Positions 49,858 to 59,524 of a stretch of DNA of 64,000 bases are shown one piece after another. Below the pieces are notes generated by a model. That model searched no databases and was not told where the DNA came from. It saw only the letters and a program-made list of their open reading frames with translations. The position numbers and the translations under genes were made by a program. Each line of letters opens with the position of its first letter. The first letter of the stretch is position 1. This DNA is from Phoronis australis. Its lineage: Eukaryota; Phoronida; Phoronidae. The DNA lies in NCBI GenBank assembly GCA_002633005.1, contig NMRA01000323.1:289449-353448 (forward strand). The letters are read 5' to 3'.

Positions 49858-52800
49858 NGGTAAGTTTGTAAAAAGTGCCAAAATGTAGCTGTAACGAGGC
49901 TTGGAATTGGCAGAAAAACAACACGTTCCCATAGCAACCACAAGGTGGCGCACGCAAAAAAAATTAATGTTGGTATGAAGGTTGGGGCATCAACCCCTAC
50001 CACCATGCAAACAATCGAGGAAATCCGTGACATAGCCTTTATCACTTTTTGCCTGGTCCATTCGTGGACGTGCTCTTAAGTCCTAAAATCGCAGAATCAT
50101 TCTTCTGTGGTCAGCTGTAACAAGACCTAAATTTTTTCGGAACGGTGCTCAATCTTAAAAAATTTTCCAGCACGAGAGTGCTTTGTCAGAAATGCCCAGC
50201 TCATGCAGCATTCTAAGACAAAGACGTTTTCGTTTCCGTATGTCCACAAAAGGGCTTTGAGCAGTGTGTACATTTCGCTTTTCCAAACGAATATGGCCAA
50301 CACGGTGTTTTGAAAAAAGTCCATTTTTGAGGGGATTTTCATGTTTGGTTGATGCATTCAGTCAGTGCCACGTCGTACATCAAATGTAGGGGAGAGTTTA
50401 CTTACCGGTTCCGTACCAGTTATCGTTGTCATACCACGTCATTTCCCCCCAAACTATGGCCAGTCAATGAATGTATATTGTGTTTATTGAAATACCTTTA
50501 GGCAATCATTAGTTTTAGAAGAATTATTAAAGTTTGACTTGTGGCAATATTGCATAGCGTTTTAAGACTCATGTTCATGTTGACATCATTCAGCAATTAA
50601 TTCCAAAATCCAACTGCGCCTACGCCACGGATATTTGTCAAGTTTGATATTTGTAATCCCCCTCTTGTTGCAACACCTAACTACATATGGTTTCTAGAAG
50701 GATCTGATGCTTCAATTTACGTTTAGCAATTATAAGAGACGAAACGTGTTGTAATTACAGAAATTCATAAGCAGTACTAGAATGGCTGCAGGACGGGATT
50801 GAACTGGAAACCTCTGGTACAACACTTCGGGGCGGCAGGTGGCACCAGTGGATTATTAATTAAAATGCGTTTGCCTGACTTACTTGAATGTAATATTTCT
50901 AATGCTAAAATGTTTAGTGCCGATCATCAAGAATTGTTGTGTCGCCTCTCCCTCCCCCTTCTCCCCTCCGGAGAGTGTTCCGCATGAGACAAATCTCCTT
51001 CCATCCTAGCTACATGTACGCCCCTCAGGATTTACACAGAAGTCCGTGCCCTGACTGTTGCATACTTCTATATGCATTATACATTGCTCCTTGCTAGTTC
51101 AAAGGCTTAGTTTTGCCCTTTATATTTACCGTCAATCTTAATGAACTTGTACGTAACAAAATAGACACTGTGTATACTGTTCGTCTTCTTCACTGTCTTA
51201 ATCAAATTTTCTAAACTTAGAATAAGTAATGCTTGTGTAAAAATCTTGCACCTCCATTTTGGTTGATAAGAATTCTGATCGTTCACATATATCAGTCTGA
51301 TCATCATTTACGGATCGTTTTTGGTCAGTGACAAAAATTTGTATAAATTACTAGGGCTGATGAAAAAACCTAGATCTTATATAACACCTTTCGTTAATAT
51401 TAATTCTTATCAAAATCTCAGAAATAGTTGAAATTAATCCATTTTAAAGAACCATTTGTAATAAATTTTATCAACCAAAATTGATTGTGTACACCTGTCG
51501 TGCATGCGCAGACATAGTGCCTGTGTACATCTGTCGTGCACGCGCATTTATAGTGCCTGTGTACACTTGTCCGGCACGCGCAGATATACATGTAAATAGT
51601 GGGACAAAGGGACATTTCCCCCACTGCTCCAACGAGAGAGGGTACCTTCTGAAATGGGACACCTTAAGATGAAAGGCTAAACATCATTAAGCTTGGAAAA
51701 AAGTGACAGTTCATTCCACCCTCGTGTGGTCCCAAAACGATGCAGGGAGTGACCTCCTTCAACACGAAAGCACGATTTCACAAAAAACAGGAAAATAGAG
51801 GTAATCGATTCCAACATTGGACCCTTTCACCGTAAGGGGCCCCGTAAGAATTTCTTAATAAAAACACAAAACGGTGGCCACTTGAATGTCATCAATTGCC
51901 TCGCTCAAAAGCGGGGCCCCTCAATATGAAAATAACTGTATTTTCAAATATCAGGAAATGCACGGCAATTGATGTTATCTGTCAGGTCATCAATTTTTCC
52001 CAAGGGATAAACAGTTTTGAGAAAAAAAAATAAAGCGAAAGTTGTCACCATTATCCCTTGCCAGAGAGGGGCCTCTAGAAAAATATAGTTTTGCATTCGC
52101 AAAATTGACTTATTGAATGTAAACATCCAGTAAATTGGTACGCTCTGCAAAAACTTCGCTTTACAAATTCTCTCGATTTTTTTTAATTATATGTGTGCGT
52201 TTAGACGACCTGTGCTGCAAAAGCGAAGACCCTAACGACAATGTCCTGGCCTGGGTCCTCAAAATGTAAACCATGCACTGATGCAGATTTGTTAAATGTT
52301 CTCTTGAATTTTCTCTCTTATCCGTTTTTCGCAGTCTTTCGTTTTTCGACTGTCCCCGGCACCACGCCGATGTGGGTTGCCATGGCTTAACCCAGATGCC
52401 TGAAGATTTTTGCGGGGGCCCGTGCCCGCCTCGCCTCCCCCCCGCTTCCTACGGTCCTGAAACCGTATGCAAATTTACTGACACACTTCAAATTTCCTGG
52501 TTGTTGATACTCTTTTATGCATAATGTATAAAAGTTTCACATCTAGAGTGCGAAATTATGTTTCCACGTAATCATTTAACGTTCAATTTTACCACGCCGT
52601 CAGCAATTCAACTTAAAGTTTACGTTGGTGCAATTTCACGCAATTCGTATTTGTAGGTTGATTCGATTTTACCACCTTTCAATAGTTGAACAAAAGTTGA
52701 TAAACCGATGTCAAGACTGGAGTGGCCACTGGTGAACGAACAGCAAACAGTTAAATGTTTTTGCTTGGCCAAAGTTCACCTGCTAAGTCATAAAATGGTA

Positions 52801-54738
52801 ATTGCCGACCGAGGACACGCATAATCCGAATTGTTCGTCTATGCTAGGTGACCACTTTGCCGACCCAAGTGCCGACCGCAGAGGCGACTCAGCAGACGGC
52901 TCCCAGCAGACCATTGTTGGTCGGCTGATGGTCGGCTAGACGGCCGGTCGTCGACCAATTTCCGACCGGTCATCGACCAATTTCCGACCGGTCGGACAAA
53001 AATTCGTGATGTGTGCTGTACTATCAATACCGTCTCAATAAATTTTTAAAAAATTTGACCCTTGGTAACGAATCCAGCCTATTACCTAAACACGATCAAG
53101 ATATACACATATGCTCTTGAATGAGTGAAACCATGACACTTCAAAAGCAATTTTAATATTTTTTTACCTTCTAAAGCCAAGAAAATTTCGATGGAATAAC
53201 TTAGCAAGAGTTGTCACCACCGCTATCTTGACTTTACAAACTTATGTGATAAGAAGCCATGTCAAACCTTTTCCAACCCTTTCTTTTTGTCACTTCCAAT
53301 AATTGTGAACCCACAATCCTTGACTTCTGACCCAACTCCTTCCTCTCCATCCGAAGTCTCTTCCTCACCAGCTTCATCATCACTCAACTTCTCTCCAACA
53401 GATGTCGACACTGGCAGTGGTGATGAGTCACTAGTAACAGGGAGTACATCAACACCATGATGAGAGTATTTATGTGGGAAGGGTTGTCCAACTTCAGGAG
53501 AATCTTTTTTCCGTTTCTTTTTTCTGCTCGATTTGCTGTCGCCTGCATCGACACTGCTCTCCTCCACAGTAACGTTGCCTGACAATGTTCTCTTATTGCG
53601 TCCCTTTGTTTTTGATTGAGGATCATTGTTGTCATCAACAGTCCTTTCAGTGTGAGACAGTCTTTGCTGTAACAGCTGCTCCCTCTCTTGAGTAGACTCT
53701 ACACTCTCGTCCTTCAGTTGCTGTTTTGTTGCATCAATCTGTTGTTTCTTTAACTGTGCTCGCTGTTTGAGTTTTTCCAGCAAAGATTTGGACCTCTGCT
53801 CAGTAGGGGCACAGACATCATCATCATCTGTAGTGAATCTAAAAACAAGAATGCATAAAGAAAGGTGGAATTGTTATAAATGTGAATAGAGTAATCACAG
53901 CAACATCTTGACAATATCTCAAACCGGCACGAAAATGATATAAAGTTGAGGTATAAATCATAATTAGCAAGGTTAAGGAAAATCTTTCAGCATGGTGCAT
54001 TAAGATGTGCCAGCACCAAAAAAGCTTCCACCATAAAGAGGCCAGATTGGATGGTCACCATGTCCAAACTTGCTGGCTCAGCTCAGACTAGGATCTTCAT
54101 GACTCAGTCAGATGCAGAGGAATGATGTGAATTGCCAATTCCAGGAGTGACAAACAGTCAGGTAATGCCTGGCGTCTCTAAATCGTGCACTAATGTGGGC
54201 AATCACTCTTTGTTCAAAGGTTGCATCTCCCAATGCTCAACACCCCCATCACTCGTGCGTGGACCATCAGAGCTTAATTTTCTCAATCCTTTGCTGGTCT
54301 CTACTAAAATCAATAACCTCAATCGAAGGACTAGAAAAGAAGCATAGTCAGGGTTGCCATTTATGGACATGGGGATCATGTGATGATGAGATTGCCAACT
54401 TCGTGAGACTTCCAGCAGATTGAAAGCAAGAAGTAACACCAGGCGTGCGTTCAGTAGACGCTAGGACCTGGCTAAAACCTAGTCAAAGTCACGTGTTTTC
54501 ATTTAAAATGCACGGCAATATCTCACATAATCTCGCGAAGTCTTGCTTTTTAGCGAGGTCCTAGCGTTACTGAACGGGAGGCAGCTATGCTTAGGCTAAG
54601 CTTACCCTCAGCCAAGCCCAGGCCAAGGTCAAGGACAAGGAGTTTTACTACACAACTTAAATAAATGGTGTATGGGACGTGAGTGATACAATAACCTGTA
54701 AATACCACAATTTACCTGTTTACTACGAATAGGGACAT
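35100..54738 (-). CDS. DDX51: DDX51, DEAD-box ATP-dependent RNA helicase
   Basis: Fifteen exons, all phase-consistent: 54716-54738, 53268-53838, 47187-47337, 46586-46731, 45682-45860, 45086-45194, 44186-44298, 43786-43807, 43375-43507, 43084-43160, 41876-41991, 41286-41402, 38932-39097, 35614-35748, 35100-35120. They total 2,079 nt and 692 residues (human 666). Helicase motifs in order: APTGSGKT (281-288), ALVVLP, GQKT, TPGRLVDH, DEAD (396-399), SAT (445-447), VLCFT, SDAMARGMD (590-598) and HRVGRTARAG (619-628). The N-terminal 198 residues are charged and low-complexity with KKKRKK, suiting nucleolar targeting. The family acts in large ribosomal subunit assembly (yeast Dbp6). Exon 8 is only 22 nt. 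The introns carry several transposons. Start: ATG of MSLFVVNR, like the vertebrate MALF start. Confidence 0.95.
36007..37665. mobile_element. Long-terminal-inverted-repeat element, copy 1
   Basis: The left end (CACCCGGGCTCGGTCTCCAA, then TCTCCGTACTCAGACTC) and the right end (GAGTCTGAGTACGGAGATT-like, ending CCCGGTTG) are inverted repeats. Inner flanks are packed with TACTCGA/TCGAGTA words. No transposase frame is seen. The core (GCCAAATGTCAGCTAACTTG, GATACAGTATCAAAG) is shared with copy 2 in the same orientation. It lies in the DDX51 intron between exons 14 and 13. Confidence 0.8.
37961..37975 (-). promoter_or_regulatory. CTCF-core-like site
   Basis: On the minus strand CCAGCAGAGGGCGAC matches CCASYAGRKGGCRSY at 14 of 15 positions. 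Confidence 0.35.
38571..38810. mobile_element. Dispersed repeat family A, copy 2
   Basis: It shares CAGGGCTTGGAAT, ACGTTTTTGCAC and repeated AAAAGAGGAAAT with 9080-9288 in the same orientation, and ends ATTCTAAGCCATG, inverted relative to its start. Confidence 0.65.
39471..40836. mobile_element. Long-terminal-inverted-repeat element, copy 2
   Basis: The left end CACCTGGGCCCGGTCTCC and the right end GGAGACCGGGCCCAGGTTG are inverted, with TCTCCGTACTCAGACTC inside. Core blocks match copy 1 (36007-37665) in direct orientation. It lies in the DDX51 intron between exons 13 and 12. It is about 300 bp shorter than copy 1 and encodes nothing recognisable. Confidence 0.82.
42356..42531 (+). other. Orphan exon-like open stretch antisense in a DDX51 intron
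   Basis: The open frame runs between a good acceptor (TTTATTGTTTCCAG) and a good donor (ACA|GTAAGT) and encodes segments such as QDDKVCTRDSLVHPENSMLV. I found no partner exon or family, so it may be a nested gene fragment, a transposon piece or chance. Confidence 0.22.
44010..44240. repeat. About 100-bp degenerate tandem repeat covering the exon 7 donor of DDX51
   Basis: TTACCTTGTAACGTGGAGGGCCC near 44093 and ATACCTGGCAACATTGAGGGCCCC near 44182 occupy equivalent places. The intervening ACCTCCAACTAGCAATAAA and CCCTCAACTAGCAACAAA also repeat with about 98-100 bp spacing. The unit includes the 3' end of exon 7 (from 44186) with its splice donor. Confidence 0.65.
46163..46329. mobile_element. 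Foldback MITE in DDX51 intron 4
   Basis: Two arms of about 68 bp (TTGGCTAATAGTG, TTATCGTTCTGGCCAATAGG, CGGCATCGAGGTCA and their reverse complements) flank a short spacer. It could form a long hairpin in RNA or DNA. Arm differences are few, so the insertion looks fairly young. Confidence 0.85.
47878..47945 (+). mobile_element. tRNA-derived SINE or tRNA pseudogene
   Basis: TGTAGTGATTAGAGTACTAG resembles a polymerase III A box and GTAGTTCAAGCCC a B box, with an anticodon-arm-like CTAGACTGATAATCTA between. The acceptor stem does not pair, so it is not a functional tRNA. Confidence 0.5.
49819..49858. repeat. Poly-C run ending in N
   Basis: About 39 C bases are followed by a single N at 49858. 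This is a homopolymer or assembly gap, and bases may be missing. Confidence 0.9.
49938..49952 (+). promoter_or_regulatory. Weaker CTCF-core-like site
   Basis: CCACAAGGTGGCGCA matches CCASYAGRKGGCRSY at 13 of 15 positions. It lies inside the 4.45-kb element. Confidence 0.25.
51487..51592. repeat. 36-bp minisatellite, three copies
   Basis: Units start at 51487, 51523 and 51559, each GTGTACA(C/T)(C/T)TGTC(G/C)(T/G)GCA(T/C)GCGCA with an AGTGCCT tail. It is inside the 4.45-kb element. Confidence 0.9.
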
Positions 54739-54912
54739 TTTTCAAATCAACAGTTTGGGAAAACCTATAGACATGAATCGTAATTGCGACAAACTAGTTA
54801 AATATATCGCAAACACGGCTTCTCCAAGGGCGCAGACATTTTGTGGTTTGCATGATGGGAAAATTTCAATTTTTCTTTGCCAATCAAATTAAGCCAAATA
54901 TACCGGAAATTA
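54739..54912. promoter_or_regulatory. Bidirectional DDX51/FICD promoter interval
   Basis: Only 174 bp separate the two start codons, which diverge. A CCAAT box lies at 54890-54894 on the plus strand. No strong TATA box is placed for either gene. Shared promoter use is inferred from the spacing. Confidence 0.55.
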
Positions 54913-57357
54913 ATGGAATGTTTACATCATCATGGACGTTGCACAGGATGTGTCCTTGAACAGCTGACAATGTATTGGGAATATGTCACTGAATTTCGGC
55001 ACAGATGTTCAAGTTTTGACTTTCAAAACTTGACAATGATCATCAACTTTATTCAGAGTTGCATTATAATTATATTAGCTGTAATTGTAACGTTTGGAAT
55101 AACATATTTCTCTCGGTATTTTCCATTGAATCTTCACAGCGATTTCGTTTGGCCTCTGGCTACTCGGTTGGATACTCCAGATGAGGAACTCAGCCCCGTG
55201 ACTTCACCTATTGGAACAAGTTTGGGATTTCCTTCTAGGAAAACCATTCCTGTTGTGACACCAGGTATTTGAAAACAGGTCTACAAATCCACAGGGTCAG
55301 GGAAGGGAAAAGTTAGGTAGCATTTTGCGACCTAGCCAAAATCCCAGGTCGCTTTTTCAAAATCCAGCTCGCATTCATAAATGCCAGGTCGCAAAATTTT
55401 CCTGCAATTTTTACGCTCCAAAATTGATTGTTTAGATCATCGAGAAAATGTTTAGATGATACTGCAACATTAAATATTCACAAATTTCAGATCTCAAAAT
55501 TGAGTTCGTTCATGCAGGTACGGCATTCACTAGTTCCTCTCAGAATTTGCCAGTGGCAACATTAGGCGCTACCTTGCATTTCCTAACCGGCAAATATGAC
55601 TTCTTACAATAAGCACTTGCATCAACACCTGGACTTTTATGGCCTGCTTGTTTTGCTTGAGAGTTGGAAAAATGGGATCGTGGGTGTCATTGGTAACCAT
55701 TACTTTTTCATGTTAACATTCTTTCCCATGTGCGCACCCAGTGGGGCTCAGGGGGGCTCGAATGAGCCCCACATTTGGCGAAGTGGGCAAAAAGGTCCGC
55801 CTGTGAGAAACAAAAAGTCCGAGAAAATGAGACAAAAGTTCACTAAACAAGGCACATTATATGCGCAATTCACAGTGGTATACGCCCGTGTTTTTTTTTA
55901 GTCCGCTGGCCATTTTGTTACCAAAAGGTCCACAACATTAGGAATTCGAGCCCTCCCCCCCATATTGAAGGCTGGGTGCGCACATGTTTCCCGAACACTT
56001 CTGGTACTTGGGAACTAAATCCACCATTGGAAATTGAACTTCATTGCTTGAAAGGTGAAAATCCATTAATCACAACAGATAAAAAGAGAAATAATGCCAA
56101 CTGTTGTATAACTAAGCAACACAGTGCTGTAACTTGACTGATGTACACCACCCCTTATCAGAGCGATTTTAGTACCCCTAAAGAATGTAATGAAATTTGA
56201 ATGAGGAATAACATGGTCATCACTTGACTTGCACTGGTGCCTATCATGATCATCATGGCTACATTTATGATATTGTTGCACTCGTCTAGTTTTTCATTTA
56301 ACAAATGGTAAATCAAGTTACACTTTGTTTCAGATGTTGAGGCAGAGGCACTGGCTGCCTTGAACCTTGCTCTGGAAATGGAGAGTAATGGTAAGCATGA
56401 CAAGGCCATGAAGCTGTACCAGCATGCACTGGCGCTTGACCCGGTGCACGCNTGTACTCCAGGGCACTGACAGTTACACCGAATCACACAACAGCAATGT
56501 CCAATAAAAAACGAGCTTTACCTGTCGTGGAAGAGCTAGATCAAAAAATGTTTAATAGAATCGACAAGAAGAGAGAACGGTTGTTTTCACTGCCTGAAAA
56601 CCATCCTGCCTTTAGGCGAGCTATAAAAGAGAGTTACTATCATCATATATATCATACAGTTGCTATTGAAGGAAATACAATGACCCTTTCACAAGCACGT
56701 TCCGTTGTTGAAACACAGATGGCGATTGCTGGCAAGAGCATCATGGAACACAACGAGATCCTCGGAGTGGACGCTGCCATGAGTTTTATCAACAAAACGT
56801 TGATTCACCGCATTGGCAACATTAAACTGGAGGACATTTTAGAGATACACCGCCGTGTCCTTGGCTACTGTGATCCTGTCGAGGCTGGTAAGATGCGCAG
56901 TACTCAGGTATTCGTAGGGAACCACATGCCCCCCAAGCCTACTTTAGTCGAACCATTAATGGAAGAGTTTGTCTCGTGGCTGAACTCTGAAGAGGCTCTC
57001 TCACTTCACGCTATTGAGTATGCCGCTCTTGCTCACTATAAACTTGTTTATATACACCCATTTTATGACGGCAATGGAAGGACATCTCGCCTATTGATGA
57101 ATCTCATACTCATGAATGCAGGTTACGTGCCTGTCATTATACGCGTTGAAGAGAAGCACAAGTACTACCAGCATCTAGAGACAGCAAATGATGGTGATGT
57201 AAGGCCGTTCATCAGGTTCATTGCCCAGTGTACTGAGAGAATGCTGGACCATTTTCTCATTGCAACTGGCTCCAGTCCTCTCCATATTAGTAAACTTCCT
57301 CCCCGCACATTTCAGGATGATTCAAGGACTATAGTTATGCCACAGGATCACCCATAG
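54913..57357 (+). CDS. FICD: FICD, Fic-domain protein adenylyltransferase (sequence gap inside)
   Basis: Exon 1 is 54913-55264 and exon 2 is 56334-57357 (acceptor TTTCAG|ATGTTG). Exon 1 encodes a type II membrane anchor ([20 protein letters not shown]). Exon 2 starts with a TPR ([20 protein letters not shown]), then TVAIEGN, the inhibitory helix with its regulatory Glu (codon 56668-56670), and the Fic motif [12 protein letters not shown] (catalytic His codon 57055-57057). The family AMPylates and de-AMPylates the ER chaperone BiP/HSPA5. At the N of 56452 the frame breaks: TPR1 ends ALDPVHA and resumes [11 protein letters not shown] in another frame, with the residues expected between the two TPRs missing. 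I read this as an assembly gap, not a broken gene. Poly(A) signal at 57530. Confidence 0.93.
55729..55990. mobile_element. Dispersed repeat family C, copy 2, in FICD intron 1
   Basis: It begins CATGTGCGCACCCAG and ends CTGGGTGCGCACATG, a 15-bp inverted terminal repeat. Internal blocks (TTTGGCGAAGTGGG, GGTCCGCCT, AAAAGGTCCAC) match 16745-16975. Confidence 0.75.
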
Positions 57358-57529
57358 GTGGCAGTAGTCTTCACATCTTATATTCATTAACCCCAGTGTG
57401 TAAGTTGAAAGAGGACCTTGCCTTTCCGTATTCTTTACAGCGCAGAGATTGTTTTATCTACATTTATTAGTGATGAAATACAGTCTTAGCAGCCAAGTCC
57501 ATGGATATCTTAGTAAATAGTCTAGCAGC

Positions 57530-57535
57530 AATAAA
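57530..57535 (+). terminator. Poly(A) signal of FICD
   Basis: AATAAA lies 173 bp after the stop codon. Confidence 0.55.
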
Positions 57536-57573
57536 GATTATTTACTTATTAAATTAGATTTTGGCCATGTCGT

Positions 57574-58033
57574 AGAAAGAAATTAAAAAATCTGCGCATT
57601 AAACTACATAGATTTTCATGTTCAACATTTCGCATAAAATTGCCAATATGAACATAGTTAACAATGCTCCTGAGTTTGGTCCTGAATTACCTGAAGTTTA
57701 TTGCTCTCTACCGATATGTTGGTGCTGGTGGTTTCAAGGTCAAAAGTCAAGTTTTGGGACTTACATGTATTAGTCCTGTTAATCGCTAGAGAACATAACA
57801 GAGATAACCCATTCAGGCTAACAAAGCTGCTCATTCACTCAAACAGCAGCAGAGCTCTGTTGCCTTGAATCCCTGGTAATTTGCTGTGTTTGAGTACACT
57901 CGCTGCTAGTTTTGTGCTTGAGGCTGTTGAGCGTACATAGGTTTATTGTCTTGATAATGCTTTAATTTAGCCATTAAAGCGAAACATCGAATATGAAAAT
58001 CTATGTAGTTGCATTGATTTTTAAATTTCTTCC
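57574..58033. mobile_element. Non-autonomous inverted-repeat element
   Basis: Left arm blocks AGAAATTAAAAAATCTG and ACTACATAGATTTTCATG...ATTTCGC are reverse complements of right arm GCGAAACAT...ATATGAAAATCTATGTAGT and TTTTTAAATTTCT. Arms are about 55-60 bp and the element about 460 bp. Confidence 0.75.
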
Positions 58034-58370
58034 GATTTTTTGTTACTTTTGTCAAGTGACTGCATTGCCAGCATCAACCTTCGTTTACAACTCTGCATAT
58101 CACAGTTGTTAATTCAATATCACAACAAGAGCGATGGGAAGTGTTGCCAAAATTTAATAAAAATCCTGCAGCGGGTTTAGGACATACAGCGCAAAAAAAC
58201 AAAACTGCCACTAGGAGTCGCTGCAATAGTCGAAATCGTCGGAAAATCATCGTCAACCGTCAGATTCACACTATGACATATATGCCAATTTTTACTGCCA
58301 TCCTTAGAGTAATTTGATTGATAGAGTGGTGGACATTAAAAACAGGCCCGAAAAAAAGTAAAAAAAATGG

Positions 58371-58385
58371 CCACTAGGTGGCGCA
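58371..58385 (+). promoter_or_regulatory. CTCF-core-like site
   Basis: CCACTAGGTGGCGCA fits CCASYAGRKGGCRSY at 14 of 15 positions. Confidence 0.38.
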
Positions 58386-58508
58386 AAATACCTCGAATCT
58401 GTCCGAAAACAGGACGAAAGCATCAGTTCACTAATTCATGAAAATCCGTATCAGACAGTGTTTAGCTGACATGCATTTGTTAATTACATCAGTTTTTGGC
58501 CACATTAA

Positions 58509-58624
58509 GATTCAAAAACGGACGATCGCCGCACACTCCCGATGATGTCTAATGAATAGCCTAGACGAAACGTTGAGCGAACATGAACTTTTTAATTTGT
58601 TCGGCGATCGTCCGTTTTTTAATC
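58509..58624. mobile_element. Short hairpin element
   Basis: GATTCAAAAACGGACGATCG on the left and CGATCGTCCGTTTTTTAATC on the right pair over about 23 bp around a 70-bp interior. Confidence 0.75.
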
Positions 58625-59524
58625 TGTCATGCCTTTGAAAACTTAGATTCTGTTGGTAAGAGCTGTTGAATTTATGCTAATGTGGTAACTAGTGGATTGA
58701 TCTATTATTTCCATAATTCCATTGCATAAAAGGCCCGAGAGAGACCCACACTGCAGTAATAGCGTTCAAGCTCGTAAAACTTAACTTGAGAGGCATGGAA
58801 CGCGAATTAAAGCTCGTCTAAAATATCCTTTAAACAATTCCTGACGAAATTAACATCTCGCAACGTCTAGTACAGAGCAATTCGCTTTCCCCTTTGAGGA
58901 AATTTCCAGAAAGAATCACAAAATTCACGATTTTAGACATACGCGCGAAGGAAAAACTGGTTATCACAGAGTTTCTAATCTCCCTTCCACCATACAGTGT
59001 AGATTATAGACAACAGACAACAGATTCGCAACTCAGTCATTTTCTTACGTGCGTGAGAACTAAAATAAAAAACGGGGTACTGCCGTGTGGTGGACTTTCG
59101 TCTCTTTGTTTTGGACTTTTCCCCTGGGTGCGCGAAATGCGTTTGTCTGCGTTGCTAGTTTTTATAAAGGTGGGCCTGTCTGTAGCCAACTACGATAAAT
59201 TCATAAAAGGTTACGTGCAGTGCAATTCAAGCTTATTACAAATTAAAAATCCGGACTTTCAAACCGCTTGATCTGAGTTAACCTCTCACATCAAAATTAT
59301 GAAATTGAAAATTAGCACACGTCAGCTTCACGTCCCTACCACTCCCTTTATCTTGCTTGCTACCTCTTAGGGTTCATTTCCCTTGCTTCCGAGGTTTTCC
59401 GTTATTCTGGACAGTGAATGAGGTTATTAGCTTTAGCAAATTTCACGTGGAAATAATACAATGACTTTACGATTCATTGAACGGTGAAATTTTCAAGCGA
59501 CTTATTTTCCAGGAAAAGTCTGAG

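Larger units (their letters stand above)
48573..53019. mobile_element. 4.45-kb element with GCCGACC-rich terminal inverted repeats in DDX51 intron 2
   Basis: The ends ACAGCACACATCACGAATTT and AAATTCGTGATGTGTGCTGT are exact inverted repeats, continuing through TTTGTC into blocks of CCGACCGGTCGG and GCCGACC over roughly 180 bp each side. No transposase frame is recognised; the interior holds a poly-C run with an N (49819-49858) and a 36-bp minisatellite. It is a non-autonomous or gutted DNA transposon. Target-site duplication is unclear. Confidence 0.78.
57358..59524. other. Intergenic region with two inverted-repeat elements
   Basis: It holds the FICD 3' end (AATAAA at 57530), an inverted-repeat element at 57574-58033, a CTCF-like site at 58371 and a hairpin element at 58509-58624. 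The frame 58894-59271 has no splice or family support. Confidence 0.55.

Noticed and set aside
49725-50045. Minus-strand frame with a poly-Gly run
   Set aside because: It reads through the poly-C run and the N, so the frame is meaningless.
51418-51672. Frames of repeated Cys/Arg/Ala units on both strands
   Set aside because: They come from the 36-bp minisatellite.
58894-59271. 125-residue plus-strand frame
   Set aside because: No recognisable domain, no acceptor/donor pattern and no ATG context; overlaps nothing conserved that I can see.
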